The position numbers and the translations under genes are program-made. Below are positions 1 to 12,100 of a DNA stretch of 64,000 nucleotides, piece by piece. Positions within the stretch are counted from its first letter, which is position 1. Every line of letters starts with the position of its first letter. The DNA is from Tetraselmis striata (taxonomy: Eukaryota; Chlorophyta; Chlorodendrophyceae; Chlorodendrales; Chlorodendraceae): positions 1-64,000 of the forward strand of contig VCJN01001359.1 in NCBI GenBank assembly GCA_006384855.1, in the 5' to 3' direction. The notes beneath the pieces were generated by a model, which did not search any database, had not been told where the DNA came from, and saw nothing but the letters and a program-made list of their open reading frames with translations.

Positions 1-340
1 GCGCGGCCTGGGCAGCGGGGCAGCACGGGCGCGCGGCCGGGGCAGCGGGGCGGCAAGGGCGCTCGTCCGGGGCAGCGGGGCGGCAAAGGCGCTCGTCCGG
101 GGCAGCAGGGCGGCAAGGGCGTGTGGCCGGGGCAGCGGGGCGGCACGGGCGCGCGTCCGGGGCAGCGGTGTGGCAATTGCGCAAGGGCGCTCGGCCGGGG
201 CAGCGGGGCGGCAAGGGCGTGTGGCCGGGGCAGCGGGGCGGCACGGGCGCGCGTCCGGGGCAGCGGGGCGGCAAAGGCGCTCGGCCGGGGCAGCGGCGTG
301 ACAAGGGCGCGCGGCCGGGGGCGGCGCGGCACGCGCGCGC
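1..340. repeat. 30-bp GC-rich minisatellite
   Basis: About eleven tandem copies of a 30-bp unit with core CCGGGGCAGCGGGGCGGCA run from the window edge to about position 308 and then decay to about 340. Clean units begin at 61, 91, 121, 151, 189, 219, 249 and 279, with one 8-bp extra insertion near 181-188. The array probably continues left of the window. Gly/Arg/Ala-rich reading frames across it come from the repeat and are not taken as genes. No spacers separate the units, so it is not a CRISPR array. Confidence 0.9.
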
Positions 341-552
341 GGCGGGGGGCAGCGGCGCGGTCTATTTTCATTCGTAACTATTGGTCACTATTAGCATGTG
401 CTCCGACTCGCGCTCATGGAAGCCGCTACACGACCTCTTCATTCTTGGCCGTACTGGCGACCGCTTTCCCGTTGGCGCACCCCGCTGGCCTATCGTCGCC
501 TTCAACATTCCCGCCCGTGACCACAGCGCCCCCCCCCCCTCTCGTTGTGGGC

Positions 553-640
553 TTGTTTGCATTCAAATTCCTCATTGTTTATTATCACAGCAACCTACAA
601 CTAAACCTGGCATTCTTCGGCAAACCGGACGTTCCTTGCG
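553..640 (+). mobile_element. Short remnant matching the end of the DIRS-type fragment at 50730-50815
   Basis: The stretch shares a GTTTGCATNCAAATTCC block and a downstream CCTGGCATTCTTC block, in the same order and similar spacing, with sequence that follows the reverse-transcriptase/RNase H remnant at 49770-50345. I infer a terminal piece of the same DIRS-like family. The alignment was made by eye. Confidence 0.45.
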
Positions 641-649
641 AAACTCCTA

Positions 650-1925
650 ATTCTGGCTTTGCCAAGAAGGTCGTGTAGGCTGTTTTACGGTAAAACCCTA
701 AAAAACCCCAAACCCGACGGAAGGCGCCCCACGTCGTCACGCGTGCTCACCTTTGCGACCACGCCCCCGACAACCACTGCATCCACGTCCTCGCCCGCGA
801 CCTGCGAGCGTCGCCACCACCCTTGCAATGGAGGTAGCCCTCGCCATGTTGGCAACTGTCGCCTCGAAGACGCGGCGCTCGTAATCGCGCATCAGGTTGC
901 CGAAAACTGCAAAGCCCAAATGCTTTGCTGCGCGCTGGAAATGCTGAGCCCGCAGTACGTCCAACACCCCCGGGTCACCATATGCACACGCTTGATCTCG
1001 TTAAGCCTCCGACGTCGATGGCATGGTCGAAGGCCTCGGCGTTATTCCGAGCACGCGCGAGGTAAGAGGATAAATCTTAATTAGCAGCGGGAACGCAGGA
1101 GAGCAGCTCATCGAGAGCCACAAAGAGAGCGGCTGTGTGGGCCCCAAAACACGTCATCCAAATGGGCCTGCAAACGCCGGTCCTGGATCCTGGGCCGGCA
1201 ATGCTCCTACTCCCTTTGGAGAGTAGGAGATGCTAGTAGTGTATTTTAGTGGAATGCTCCTACTCCCAGGAGGAGCAAACTCCTCCTGGGCCGGCAAACG
1301 CCGGTCATCTTGCTTGAGGTAGTCGGTCTTCATGTCGGTACGCAAAGGGAAAAGCCCGTGCATTCGGCTAACCGGTCGAACGTTCTCGCAGCCAAGCTCG
1401 GCTCGTTGTAGTAGCTCTAGCACCGCGAGGTAGTCGTCCTCGTCATTCGCGGATATCTTGCTCCGACACGGCCGCTCGATATGGGTTGGCTCTAGCAAGT
1501 CGGGGCGCATTGTGGCTCCTCCGCTGCATGTCGGATGTCCCGCGACGCGCTGCCCGGGTCCATAGCCATGCGCCCCGTCTCCATCGACGCCACGTTCACG
1601 AGCCGCCAATTGGGCCAACGACGATGTGAGCTCGAGCGGCAATGTAGACTGGGCATGTACGCATGCTTGCAACGATTCGAGCGTCGGCCCGGCGACGGGG
1701 TCCTCTCCATCGGGCATGACGACGCACGGACGTACGGATGAAACGTATACACACTACTACGGATGGTGAGCCGGGTGTGCTCTCGAAACAACCTATGACC
1801 TTGTCCGCAACATAATACATATGGGACAGTTATAATCGATGTGCGTAACACATCGAAACTGGAAGACGGCATGCTCAGTTGTTTGCGGCTGCTTTTTGTC
1901 TACTCGTGCTGCCCAATATCTAAAT
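650..1925 (-). mobile_element. Internally deleted tyrosine-recombinase element with broken gag
   Basis: The stretch is a degenerate relative of the element at 54725-58206. Positions 650-705 match the start of that element's terminal repeat (GCTTTGCCAAGAAGGTCG). From about 715 the sequence jumps straight to the 3' end of its gag, so the recombinase part is missing. The minus strand of 737-967 matches the gag C-terminus, including an RDYERRVFEATVA motif and an Arg/Gly tail; 1154-1717 matches the N-terminus (MPDGEDPVAGPTLESLQ). Positions 1850-1915 match the other terminal repeat. Stops, frame changes and a 124-bp insertion break the gene. It is a dead, non-autonomous copy. Confidence 0.8.
1164..1306. 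mobile_element. Small foldback insertion in the gag remnant
   Basis: A 19-bp sequence, GGGCC(T/G)GCAAACGCCGGTC, occurs at 1164-1182 and 1288-1306, but only once (slightly diverged, near 57196-57214) in the intact relative. The 105 bp between holds two hairpins: CTCCTACTC/GAGTAGGAG at 1204-1229, and CCCAGGAGGAG/CTCCTCCTGGG at 1265-1290. This looks like a tiny foldback element with a target duplication, or a slippage duplication that captured a hairpin. Confidence 0.5.
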
Positions 1926-3208
1926 CTAAATCTAAGAGCTAAGCATAACGGTGGTTCGACAAAATCCCGAGGACTTGTTTGTTGGGCGAAGCCCCGGAGG
2001 CTGGCTAACTCGAACCGGTAGACGGAACCCCGATGCGGTAGCGTCGGGAGGGTTGTGCACTGGCCCCGGAGGCTTAATTAGTGTGTATCCCCGCCCCTTA
2101 TGGGCTGGTTTCGGCTCGCTCGTGGAAGCGACCTCGGCTGTTTTATTTTCTAACGACTCCGGATGCGCGCCGGACGCATAGACTTCTCCTTGCACACCGC
2201 ATGCGCCCACGTGACGTGTGAGGGCCCAAAACCTAAACAACTCAATTGCGGAGGTGCTGGTGAGTGGAATTGCTCGGAGCATCGTACAGTGGGAGCGGCG
2301 AGCCGGGCTCGAGCGAGCTGCGAGGACTGTGGGCAGGAAGAGAGTGGCGGAAACAGAGCGCCAGGCGGGCCAGGAGACAAGCGCGCGCGCAACCATGTCG
2401 ATAGAGCTGTCGCGCAGCGCGTGCAAGAGCAACTAACATATCGAGCGCGATATGTGCCCGGCCGGTGCTAGGGTATCGGCGGTGCTAGGGTATCGGGCCG
2501 TGTGCACCATGTGCAAGACCTGTTAAAGTCAGTGAACCACTACTACAATCGGCTCAACCACACCTTCACATGCACATACACATTGCTGCAGCTCGCAACA
2601 CGCACTTTTCCCACTGTTTGTCGGCATGGCAGTACTTTGCGCAGTATGTGACCTAGCAAAAACATCCGAGGGGGGGGGGGGCGGGGGGGCAATAAAACCG
2701 TTTATCTGATATCAGAACAAAACAATTCTGACTGGCCTTACTGATGCAGGATGAAAATACGAGACCCAAACAGGGTATATATTCTCGGTCGCAATCCTCA
2801 ATTCGACGATGCGTACGGGTAGTCGCCAACAGCATGATTCGTGCTTCGCGGTGGCCCGGCGGGACGAATAGCAACTAAGTACTGAAATCGCCCCGAGCGC
2901 GCGCCCGTGGCTGCTACTGTCATCCTATTTCCCGCCGTACACCCGCCCTCGCACCGAGCATCGAAGTTACTCCCACGTACCAGTATTCTCCCTGTACACC
3001 GACTGTAGATACATGTACCAGTACATGTACCGGTACGACGAGTACTACGAGTCCAGCCCCCAGGCTGGCAGGCTGAGGATCCTGCCCCGATGTAATTAAT
3101 GATATTTTGAGTTCCGCGCTATATAAAATGATAGCCTACGATGTCCCTACGCGACCTCCGTTATCGTAACGCCCCCCTATAAGTGAGGATTACGGAAAGA
3201 GCCCGTGT
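1926..3208. other. Spacer with no recognised gene
   Basis: I see no supported coding sequence here. It includes a G20 tract (with one C) at 2670-2689 and a GTAC-rich low-complexity stretch near 2985-3055. Short open frames in several phases look like chance. Confidence 0.5.
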
Positions 3209-3248
3209 GGGGGGGGGGGGGGGGGGCGGGGGGGGGGGGGGGGGGGGG
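3209..3248 (+). promoter_or_regulatory. 40-nt G tract upstream of gene A
   Basis: Forty bases are all G apart from one C, ending 174 bp before the chosen ATG of gene A. Gene B has a similar G tract at 20291-20307, about 181 bp before its ATG, and gene C has a G/C tract about 255 bp upstream on the opposite strand (54540-54557). Recurrence near the promoters suggests a G-quadruplex or nucleosome-excluding element, but such tracts are common throughout this window, so a promoter role is inference. Confidence 0.35.
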
Positions 3249-3421
3249 TGTCTCCCGACGAGGTGCTGCCTGCTTATATTATGCCAGGAGCACATGTGGC
3301 AAAGGCATACCACCCTATCACACCATCACGTCGACGGGCACAGGAGCAATCTCCGCCAGGCCTGAACACTTCCACGGGCCCAATTTCATTCTCTTGTCAT
3401 CCAGCTGTAAGCATGTTGAAG

Positions 3422-5597
3422 ATGAACGCCCCCCCCTGGCGTTTGCCGTCTCCTTCCTGCGCCGCTCTACTAGTTCTGGTGTCCTTGGCCATCTCGGCGG
3501 GCGTTTTCGTTTCTGCCGACGAGAAGCTAGAGTTGCTGGGCGCTGGTGCGTCTTTCCCAGAAGCCTTTTACCAGGACGCAATCTTCGCGTATCAGTTTGT
3601 CGAGCCAACCGTGACCCTCTCTTATCTGCCTACTGGGTCTTCCAAAGGAAAATGTCGGGTCAAGGTATCCCCCCCCCCCCCCCCCCCCCACCCGCCCCCG
3701 TCGGGGGCGTTCCCCTCGTTTCGAACTCGGGTGCAGAAAATCGCCTTCTACTACCGTCCATCTGCGTTAAGCGTGACCATATCATCCCCAACCCTTTTTT
3801 TCTGCGGCATGAGACGAATCCGCAGGGGTTTCAATTGACATTCTCGTCTGCTTTTGGCAATGGTCATGAAATGGGTTATTGCGCCAGGTTATTACGTGCT
3901 CGTTTTCTACACCGCATGCGCACCGTCCGGTCCGCACATATGCCGCGTCACCGACGACCGATTGCTGTTGCACACTCGCACTCGCACATTTGCATGGACC
4001 CTGGATATTGTTGCGTTGGTCGCTGCCCGCCGGCCCGCGGGTGAAGCCGCCCGACTGAGAGTGGCTGCTTCTATGTCTTCAGGACTTCGACGCAACTTGT
4101 AGCTCCAGTGACGACCTAGGCAGCCAGTACATCGACTTCGCAGGCTCCGACTCTCTGCTAAAAGCGGCGGAGTACCAGGCCTACCCCGACCTCCAGATGC
4201 TTCCCACGGTGCGTGACTGCTTGCAAAAACGGCGAGCTAGATCGGGCCTGCCACTGCTGAATACCTACGCTTGGGCACCTCCTGCTGCAGTGTGTATATT
4301 GGTGTTGGCAGGGACGGACGAATCAGCGGAAGTGCTTGTCTCTGCCTACATACGTGTGTCGGCGGTACATTATGCTAGGTTTTACTAAGGGTATTATCAT
4401 CCCCCTCCGAGTCCAGAGGTCCTGTAGTCGTCCGCCGAGAACGTCAGGTTACTAATTTCGACACGAGCTAGCTGCAAAAGGCTATAGTCAGGAAACCACC
4501 CGTACCTGTAGTAACACCCTGATGCACTGTTTATTTCACTCCTATGGTCCTGCCATGTCATAGAATACAGGTACTGGGACGTCGATAAGCCGGTGCCATG
4601 CTGATAAGCCGCAAAATATATAGCAGGTCATAGTCGTCGTCGCCCGCCTAGTTTGCAGACTATACGGCGGGGACATTACCAGTATCTGTAGCAGTACCTG
4701 CTGTGAATGAGCTCGTACCTGTACCCGTACACGCCTGTATTCATACTCGGATAGTACAGCAGGTGATAGTCGCTACTCGTCGTCGTCCGCCTATTTTGCA
4801 TACCAAACGGCGGGTACCTGTACCTGTACCAGTACCTCCTGTACCTGAACTGGTTTGGATTTCAAAAGCGCAAGCAACAAAACTAGTACATGTACCTGTA
4901 CTGTTACATGCCTTTATTCGTACTTTTCATTACTAATAATAACATTGTCCCTAACTACCACCAGGAACATCGTGATGTCCGCCGTCTGACTCCTGGGGAC
5001 CAAAAAATCCGCCGGGCATTTTCTTTGTACAATACTGAATTTCTTTGGTGCCGCGCGCGCATCCCATGTTCTAGGAAGTACTACCGCGTGTACATTATTT
5101 ACATGAGCTAAACCGCGTGTACATTCAATCGGATTACTCGTGATTGTGTACCCTCGTTTACTGCACAGTGGACGATGAGACGTGCTAATTGTCGTAGCGA
5201 CCAATGAATATCATCATACTACTGATGCTGGTGCCCGCGCTGCGTCGCGACTACTCGTAGTCGCTACAGGGCAAATAAAACCCGACTGCCTACGGGGACT
5301 TGTTACGGGCTAGTCGTCGTCATTCCTCACATCGTCATTTTTCAGATACATACAGGCAAGTAAATACAGGCACTACTCGTACACTACGGAACTGTGCTGC
5401 TGCAATATATTCATCACATATCGTTGCATATATCCATCGCATATATTCGAATATTCGTTGTGTTTGAAACATCCTCGTATACCGTATTAATATATAAATG
5501 ATATTATTATGAATTCTACAGTTTTATACTGTTTTAAATACATACGGCTAACAATCCCTTTACACATATCCATACTAATTCGTACGTACACATCATT

Positions 5598-5628
<31 letters not shown>

Positions 5629-8600
5629 CGATCCTTACCTATTCCCGCAGTACTCCGAGCCTGTAGTGCGGGCCGCCAAACACGCTTTAGGGCTTTATGG
5701 TCGCTACCGGTACCCGGAAATGCCGGAAAGGGGGCCAGACTTCGTCGGAAATGCCTACTTGCTCCGCGCGCGGAATTTGTCGCGGTTTTTTTTTCCCGCC
5801 CCCGGGACAGGACTGGCACCAGTGAAACCCTTGCAGCGTCTCTACGACGGCCGTTTAGGCAGCAATCCAGTTACGGAAAGCCCTGGGTAGGCGACGCTCC
5901 GTTATAGTCATAAAGCAAATTGCCGAAGCATTTCGCAAGACTAATTGGAGGCCAGTGACGGAATTTCCAACACTGTTGGATCACCGTCTAAAACACTGCC
6001 ATCAAAATACCCGGCACTGACCACGAAAGGTCCGCCCTACCCGTTTGGGCGTCGGCCCATTCGAGTAATGCGAGTTGGGGCAAGCCCCAACCCGCGGAGC
6101 AAAGCATTTCGGGAGTGCGATACATGTGCAACAAAAAAGGCAATGTGAGGGAGGGCCCGACGCCATAGCTGGAAAAATTTCCCATTCCCAGTAAAATCCA
6201 GGGCGCCGTGAAGGGAGGGGGGGACCCCGCCCAAAATAAAGACAGCTAAGTCGTCAGGCGTTGACGCACTAACCTGACTACTAGTAAAATCCCTGAACTC
6301 CGGAACTAACAACCCAAAATTATGACGGTGATACCCCCACCGCGGGCACTCCACCAACATACGTTCGATAGTCTCAGATTCACCTCCGCCACATGCAGGG
6401 CAGTGTTCAAGGAACCGCTCAGGCATGGCATGAATCCGGGCCAATCGGCGGGCAGTGGGAAATACTCGGGTGCGTAATTGTATCGTAATGTGCAACCCGG
6501 CCACAACCCCCGCGGGGACACCCACACCGTACTGTGGCAACGGGTTTGACGCATAGGACGCCTGGACATATATACCCCGGGTGTTATTGCGTGCTAACGA
6601 TACCGACGATTCGTAACGCGCCCACACCGATGCCTTTACTAGTTTAGCGGCATCGCGCGCGGCTAGTGACCTCCACTCAAGTGGAAGGTGCGCCCCCTCA
6701 GCTAGCCCTACGTTCGCCCTAGCTAGTCGATCTAACCACCGCACAGTCCCCGACGTCCATGTGTTAGGGCGCGCCCGACTTGGCTGATCTACTAAATGGG
6801 TTATACATGTATTCAAGTCGGATGCTTTAAGGAACGCCCGAGCCCGTGCCGTAGCCTCTATGGGCGCAATATCCAATTCCCGCATCATCGGTGCAGTGGC
6901 TACCCCAGGGGAGTTTTTACCTACCCCAATGAGGCAACGCAAGCACTGATTGAGTACAGTTTGTAATTTATTTGCGCCGCTAGTTCTATCCATGCCCCAT
7001 ACTTCACACCCATAAGTTAAAACCGGCAGTACACAGGTTTTAAAAACCGACACACGCACATTAATAGGGATTATGTCCCGTCCACCGACTAATACCGAAT
7101 CGAGCGCCTCAATAGCGCGTTTACCCTTCTTAACCCGGTCGTCTACTATGTGTTGCATACCTAAATCCGACTTAATGACCGTACCCAAGTACCGATATTC
7201 ATTTACAACCGGTACCCGTTCCCCCCCAAGCTGCCATCGGGCAGCTTGTTCGCGTAACGCGGTCTCGTCGGAATATCGGCCTAATGCCATCACCCCACAC
7301 TTAAGTACCCCAAACCCCATAAAATGATCCTCCGCCCACTGCAAGAAGTGGGCGAACATGGCATGCAGGTTATCGAACGAGCATGTGATACCAACAGCGT
7401 CGTCCGCGTATAACTGACCTGGCACCCTTAGTGGTTGCCTTGCCGCTAATGTGTCAGTGCACCCTGGTACATCACATCCTAGATGTTCTACCCCATCGAA
7501 TATATCGTTAATAAATATGTTAAATAGGATGGGGGAAGCGGGGCATCCCTGTCGGAGGCCACGCTCTATGGGTATGGGGTCTGATAGTGTTCCCGGGGCC
7601 ACCCCTGTCTTGACCCGTACCATACTATCCCTGTATAAAGTTTTAATGAAGGTAAGCATATGACCCGTAACTCCTATGGCTTGTAGTTTTAGGAATAAAA
7701 GCTCATGAGGTACGGTGTCATGTGCCTTCCTAAAGTCAATAAAACCCGCGTACGTGGGTAGACCTGCCGCTTGCCGCGGTCTTACCAGGGTCTTACGAGG
7801 CTATTCCCCAGCGGGCCGATGTTTCGACATTCCCGCGAATTTATCCCATTTCACGGCATTCCGCGCCACAAGTATCTCTTAATCGCGCCACACTGGTCGG
7901 TCAACAACCATCGCCCCCAGCCACGCGGCGTCCCGTCCCGCACGCACTCCTGCGTCCCACAGCGCCCATCGAGGGACCAGATCGACACACGATGAGTGCA
8001 CTTTTGCATATGGGATCCGTCGGGGAGCTTCCGATAGGCCATGTGGCGTGCTCCACGGCAGGTCGCGGTTGTGGCTGCGGATCGCGGGCGGGGCGGGCAA
8101 CTCGGATTTCCGCTTACTGCGTCTTGCCGCGTGGCCGTCGACGCATCTCCGCACCTCCGCTGACCTGGCGTCCCTTGGGAGTTTGATCTTGTCAGGGAGG
8201 TCTGCGACATCTCGGACTCGCGGAGGCGGGATGGCTGAGGCGCCGCGGTCACGCGGGCGGTGGTGCGCTCTTGCGCGGTGGCACTGATCGGTGGCCACGG
8301 ATATCATACAATATAAATATATAGCAGGTGGTGGCCTAGGGCGTTGCTATATCGTATGATATCCGTGAACGATTCTCCCTGATTTCCACAGGGGGTGCCA
8401 TGATGCAAGTCGGCGACCGGCCGTCGGCATAGGTAAACTCGTACGGGTATCGGGGTACCGGGTAAGTCGTAATATTGGCAGTCGTAAGCCGTGATCCGGG
8501 ATTAAGTCACCGAGTAATCAGCTCGATCAGCCGCATCGCTGGTCAATGTCGCGAAGAATCTGCAGGAAGAATAACACTTATAACAATCTGCTGGATTCGA

Positions 8601-9103
8601 GCATGTAACTAAGATATCCCCCCCTCCCCACCCGCGCCCCCCCGGGCCCCCGTCGTAGTGATCATCGACGAATGCCATTTACGCATTCAATATATTATCG
8701 ATAATGGATGTATATGATTGGTACGTAGGAATCCTTACACGATATACATATGCTCGATAAAAAACGTCTATATTTACTCGTAAGGATTACATACCGCGTT
8801 TGGTTAATTACTAAGGATTACAAACGCCGTGATGTCGTTCATGTAATATCAGGTGTAGACATGATTCAAAGGGTGTAATATAGGTGTCGCACTCTCTCCA
8901 TTACCGCGTCTAGACGATCTATGTGACGGAAGCTCAGGAATCCTCAAAGCAAATCAGGGAATAGAATACCTAAATATGATGGAATGGTGATACAATAACG
9001 CTAGAAGGGTCAAAATGCGTTTTGCTTTTTTGCCATATATGCGCTAGTACTGATGATGATGCGTTATTAAGCTTGTACTAGCAGAACTATATATCAAATG
9101 CGT

Positions 9104-9154
<51 letters not shown>

Positions 9155-12100
9155 CAGTTGTTTTGTATTCCATAAGCTTACTCTGCTTATCCATGTTTAA
9201 TTCTCAGAGTTGCAGAGTCTGCCTGTAGCGAGCCCCTGCGGCCGCATATGGAGAAAGCTTTTATTAGCAGGTGCGCCGCGCAGCAGCGGAATGACCTTTT
9301 TCTCAGGTCTCCTCTGCTCTTGTCGCAGGTTGCGGGATCCATAGTCCCCGTCGTGAATATCCCCATCCTGGATTCCGAGGCCGGCGAGATTCTGGTCGTC
9401 GACCGCAGCGTCCTGTCGCGTATTTTCATGGGATTGATCATCCGCTGGAACGACCCCGATATACTCGCCCAGCAGTCGCCCAGTGTAGCTGACAAGCTTG
9501 CTGCCGCCGAGAATTCAATCAAGTTGGTCGTCCGAGGCGACGGGTCGGGCAGTACAGAGGTGTTCACCAAGGCGCTGAATCTGTGAGTTCACGCGCCCCG
9601 GGTTTACCTGGCGTGCTTGCTGTGTGCCGCTCCTTCCAGTGACCATAGTCTACACTACTTTCATGGCTGTTAATGAATACACATTGATTGTTCACACCCA
9701 TGTTCAAAATGATGGAGCACTTGGTAGTTGCCACATCGGCACATGAATTGTTGCTTTTGTGGCACCTTGGCATCATAAGGCTGAGGCATCTCATTGGACG
9801 TTGTGCACATGTTGCCGCCCACCACTACCTGCAGGTTCAGCGACGGCGATTTTGCCGCTATTGTCGGAGAGCCGAGTTCTAATCGCGCTGTCTGGGATGG
9901 CGCCATCAACCGCGGCGCTAATGTGTCGTTTCACGACGGTACATCTGCGCTGTCCGGGGCCGTGCTACTCACCGAGTGGACGATTGGCTACGCGGCGGGC
10001 GATGCAGCTGAGGCCGCGGGACTTCAAGTCGCAGCGTTTCGCCAGAACAGCAAGCAGACCATACCTGTCACATACGGTAGCAGCCCGTGCCCGACAATTT
10101 CCCACGTCATCAGCAGTGACAGTTAGAGTATAACTGAAAAAAGCAAGTTGCAATAGATAGCCTCCTTTCAGGTCATGCAACGCATTGCTAGTGGGAATTG
10201 TGATTGCACATATTCAAATACGTGTATGGCTTTGTTGATCTGCAGGAACCGAATCCGTCAGCTTTGCAATGCTTGAGAAAGGCCTTCAGTTTGGAAACAA
10301 TGGGGACGATTCAGAGCGCATGACTGCCGACCTGATGGACGCCCGTGGCGGTCTAGCCTGGCCCATCTCCACCTACACCTACGTGATATTCCGAAACGGC
10401 ATCGGTGGGGATCGCCTGCGACCGGGCGCCACCTGCGAGCACGTCATGGAGTCTCTGAAGTTCTGGTACTGGCTGTATACATCGGACACTGCCTCCCAGC
10501 TGGCGGCCCGGAAGTCTTTCGTCGGCCTTCCACAGCTGGTGCGTCACTAATCTACATCTTTGAAAGGCACCTGCATATATTTCTAAATACGTGAGCAGAA
10601 CTTGGGTGATTCTCAAAATTGTATGCTCAGTAGTAGAAGGCGTCGTTCACGTGCTTCCATATTATAGCCCCTGTTGTGAGCTAAGTGTGAACATCTCCGA
10701 CCCCTGTTTTTGGCGCTCTGAGTATTGCCGGTGGCACCAAACCTCCATGTTCACTTCTTCTCATCTGTTTGTGCTACAGGTCAGGGCGCCAATCATTAGC
10801 GCATTGCGGAAGTTCAAGTGTGGCGGAGTGGAGCTTTTTCAGAACTACGGGGACAGAGATGAGCAAGCGGTGACCGTGAAGGGCACCGTGGATGGGCTCG
10901 CCGACTATGTGGCCGACCTATTTGCTTTGTCCTTCCAGGTTTTGACCTTGCCTGGCGCCCATATATACAGTGGGGGCACTGCACCCAAGTTGCATCAACG
11001 AGACTTGCCACTGCATTCCTCAGTATTTACTGACATTGTTATCCTTGGTAAACCTCACAGGCGGTCTTTGAGTGGGCAAGGATCACCTACGCCAAAGTCA
11101 CCGCAGGACATTTGATCGACATTTCTGATCCGTTGGTGGACTCAGAGGGCTTCCAGGTGGTTGTTGGAAACGAGATCTACGGCAATGCATGGATGAAGCG
11201 AGAACTGGCCAAGGTGCCGCAGATCATTCGCTGCCCGATGTTTGAAGTTGGGCATGTAGATGTTCATCTGTCCCAGGGGCTAAGCCTGACGAGCATGTGC
11301 CCCCTGTTCCTTGTCCTGTACAGGTCCTCACCGCCAGAGGCACCCCCACTGACACCAGTTGGAGTGACCTCCACGGCGCGGGCGAGAGCAGCACCATGGC
11401 GCTTCCATGGTTTGCGTTTTCGATCGAGTTTTACGCCAACATCCAGGGCAAAGTGGGCGGCCTGCCGCTGGTGGTGAGCAAGCAGACCCTTGGCCTCATC
11501 CTTGACGGGGGGATCACCGCCTGGAACGACCCGCGGCTGGCGGCAGACAACACCTGGCTGGCCGAACTTCAAGCCTCGGAGGCCGACCTGGCCATCAAGG
11601 TGCGGCTGACCCCGCATACTGCCCCGTGCTGTGCTCGGTAACGGTTGTGCTCCGTCGACTCGCAGTGCACCTCCTGATTAAGAGCTGTGCTTCACTGACT
11701 CCCCTCATCCCCCCCCCAATCACGCCCTGGTTGACACGTGGTGGCCGCAGCTGTTTGCATCTCATGACAGCGACTCCGTCTATACTATCCTGAGCTCGGA
11801 ACTGTCCTCTGGGTTCAAGGCGTACAGTTCCTCCCAGAAATTCCACTCATACAATCAAGTGCGTCGCCTGCCAGTCCCTGTGCCCTGCTTCTAGCCGCCC
11901 AGCCATGTGAAGATGTATGTGCGTGTTCGCGATATGGCTGCACCCTGCTGACCGCGAGTTCCACACCCCTCTGACAGGCCGCCATTGTCGCCAGCGGAGT
12001 CCCTGGCGCATTCCTGTACACCACCTCCATGTCCTCCACACCCAGCTCCCTCACCCCGCTGGCGCTCAAGTGGCCCCGCGCACCCTCCGCCGTGGAGCCC

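Noticed and set aside
1..308. 30-bp repeats as a CRISPR array
   Set aside because: The units are directly adjacent with no unique spacers, and the DNA is clearly eukaryotic.
121..678. Gly/Arg-rich ORFs over the start of the window
   Set aside because: They are translations of the 30-bp minisatellite; several frames are equally open and no start, splice or domain evidence exists.
3248..3412. Upstream extension of gene A's reading frame to 3248
   Set aside because: The extra residues have no counterpart in copies B and C, and a signal peptide follows the conserved ATG at 3422.
7851..8307. Overlapping minus-strand ORFs as the missing N-terminal half of the LINE
   Set aside because: They lie beyond the point (about 7808) where RT similarity stops at a TAG, are Arg/Pro-rich, and show no endonuclease or RT motif.
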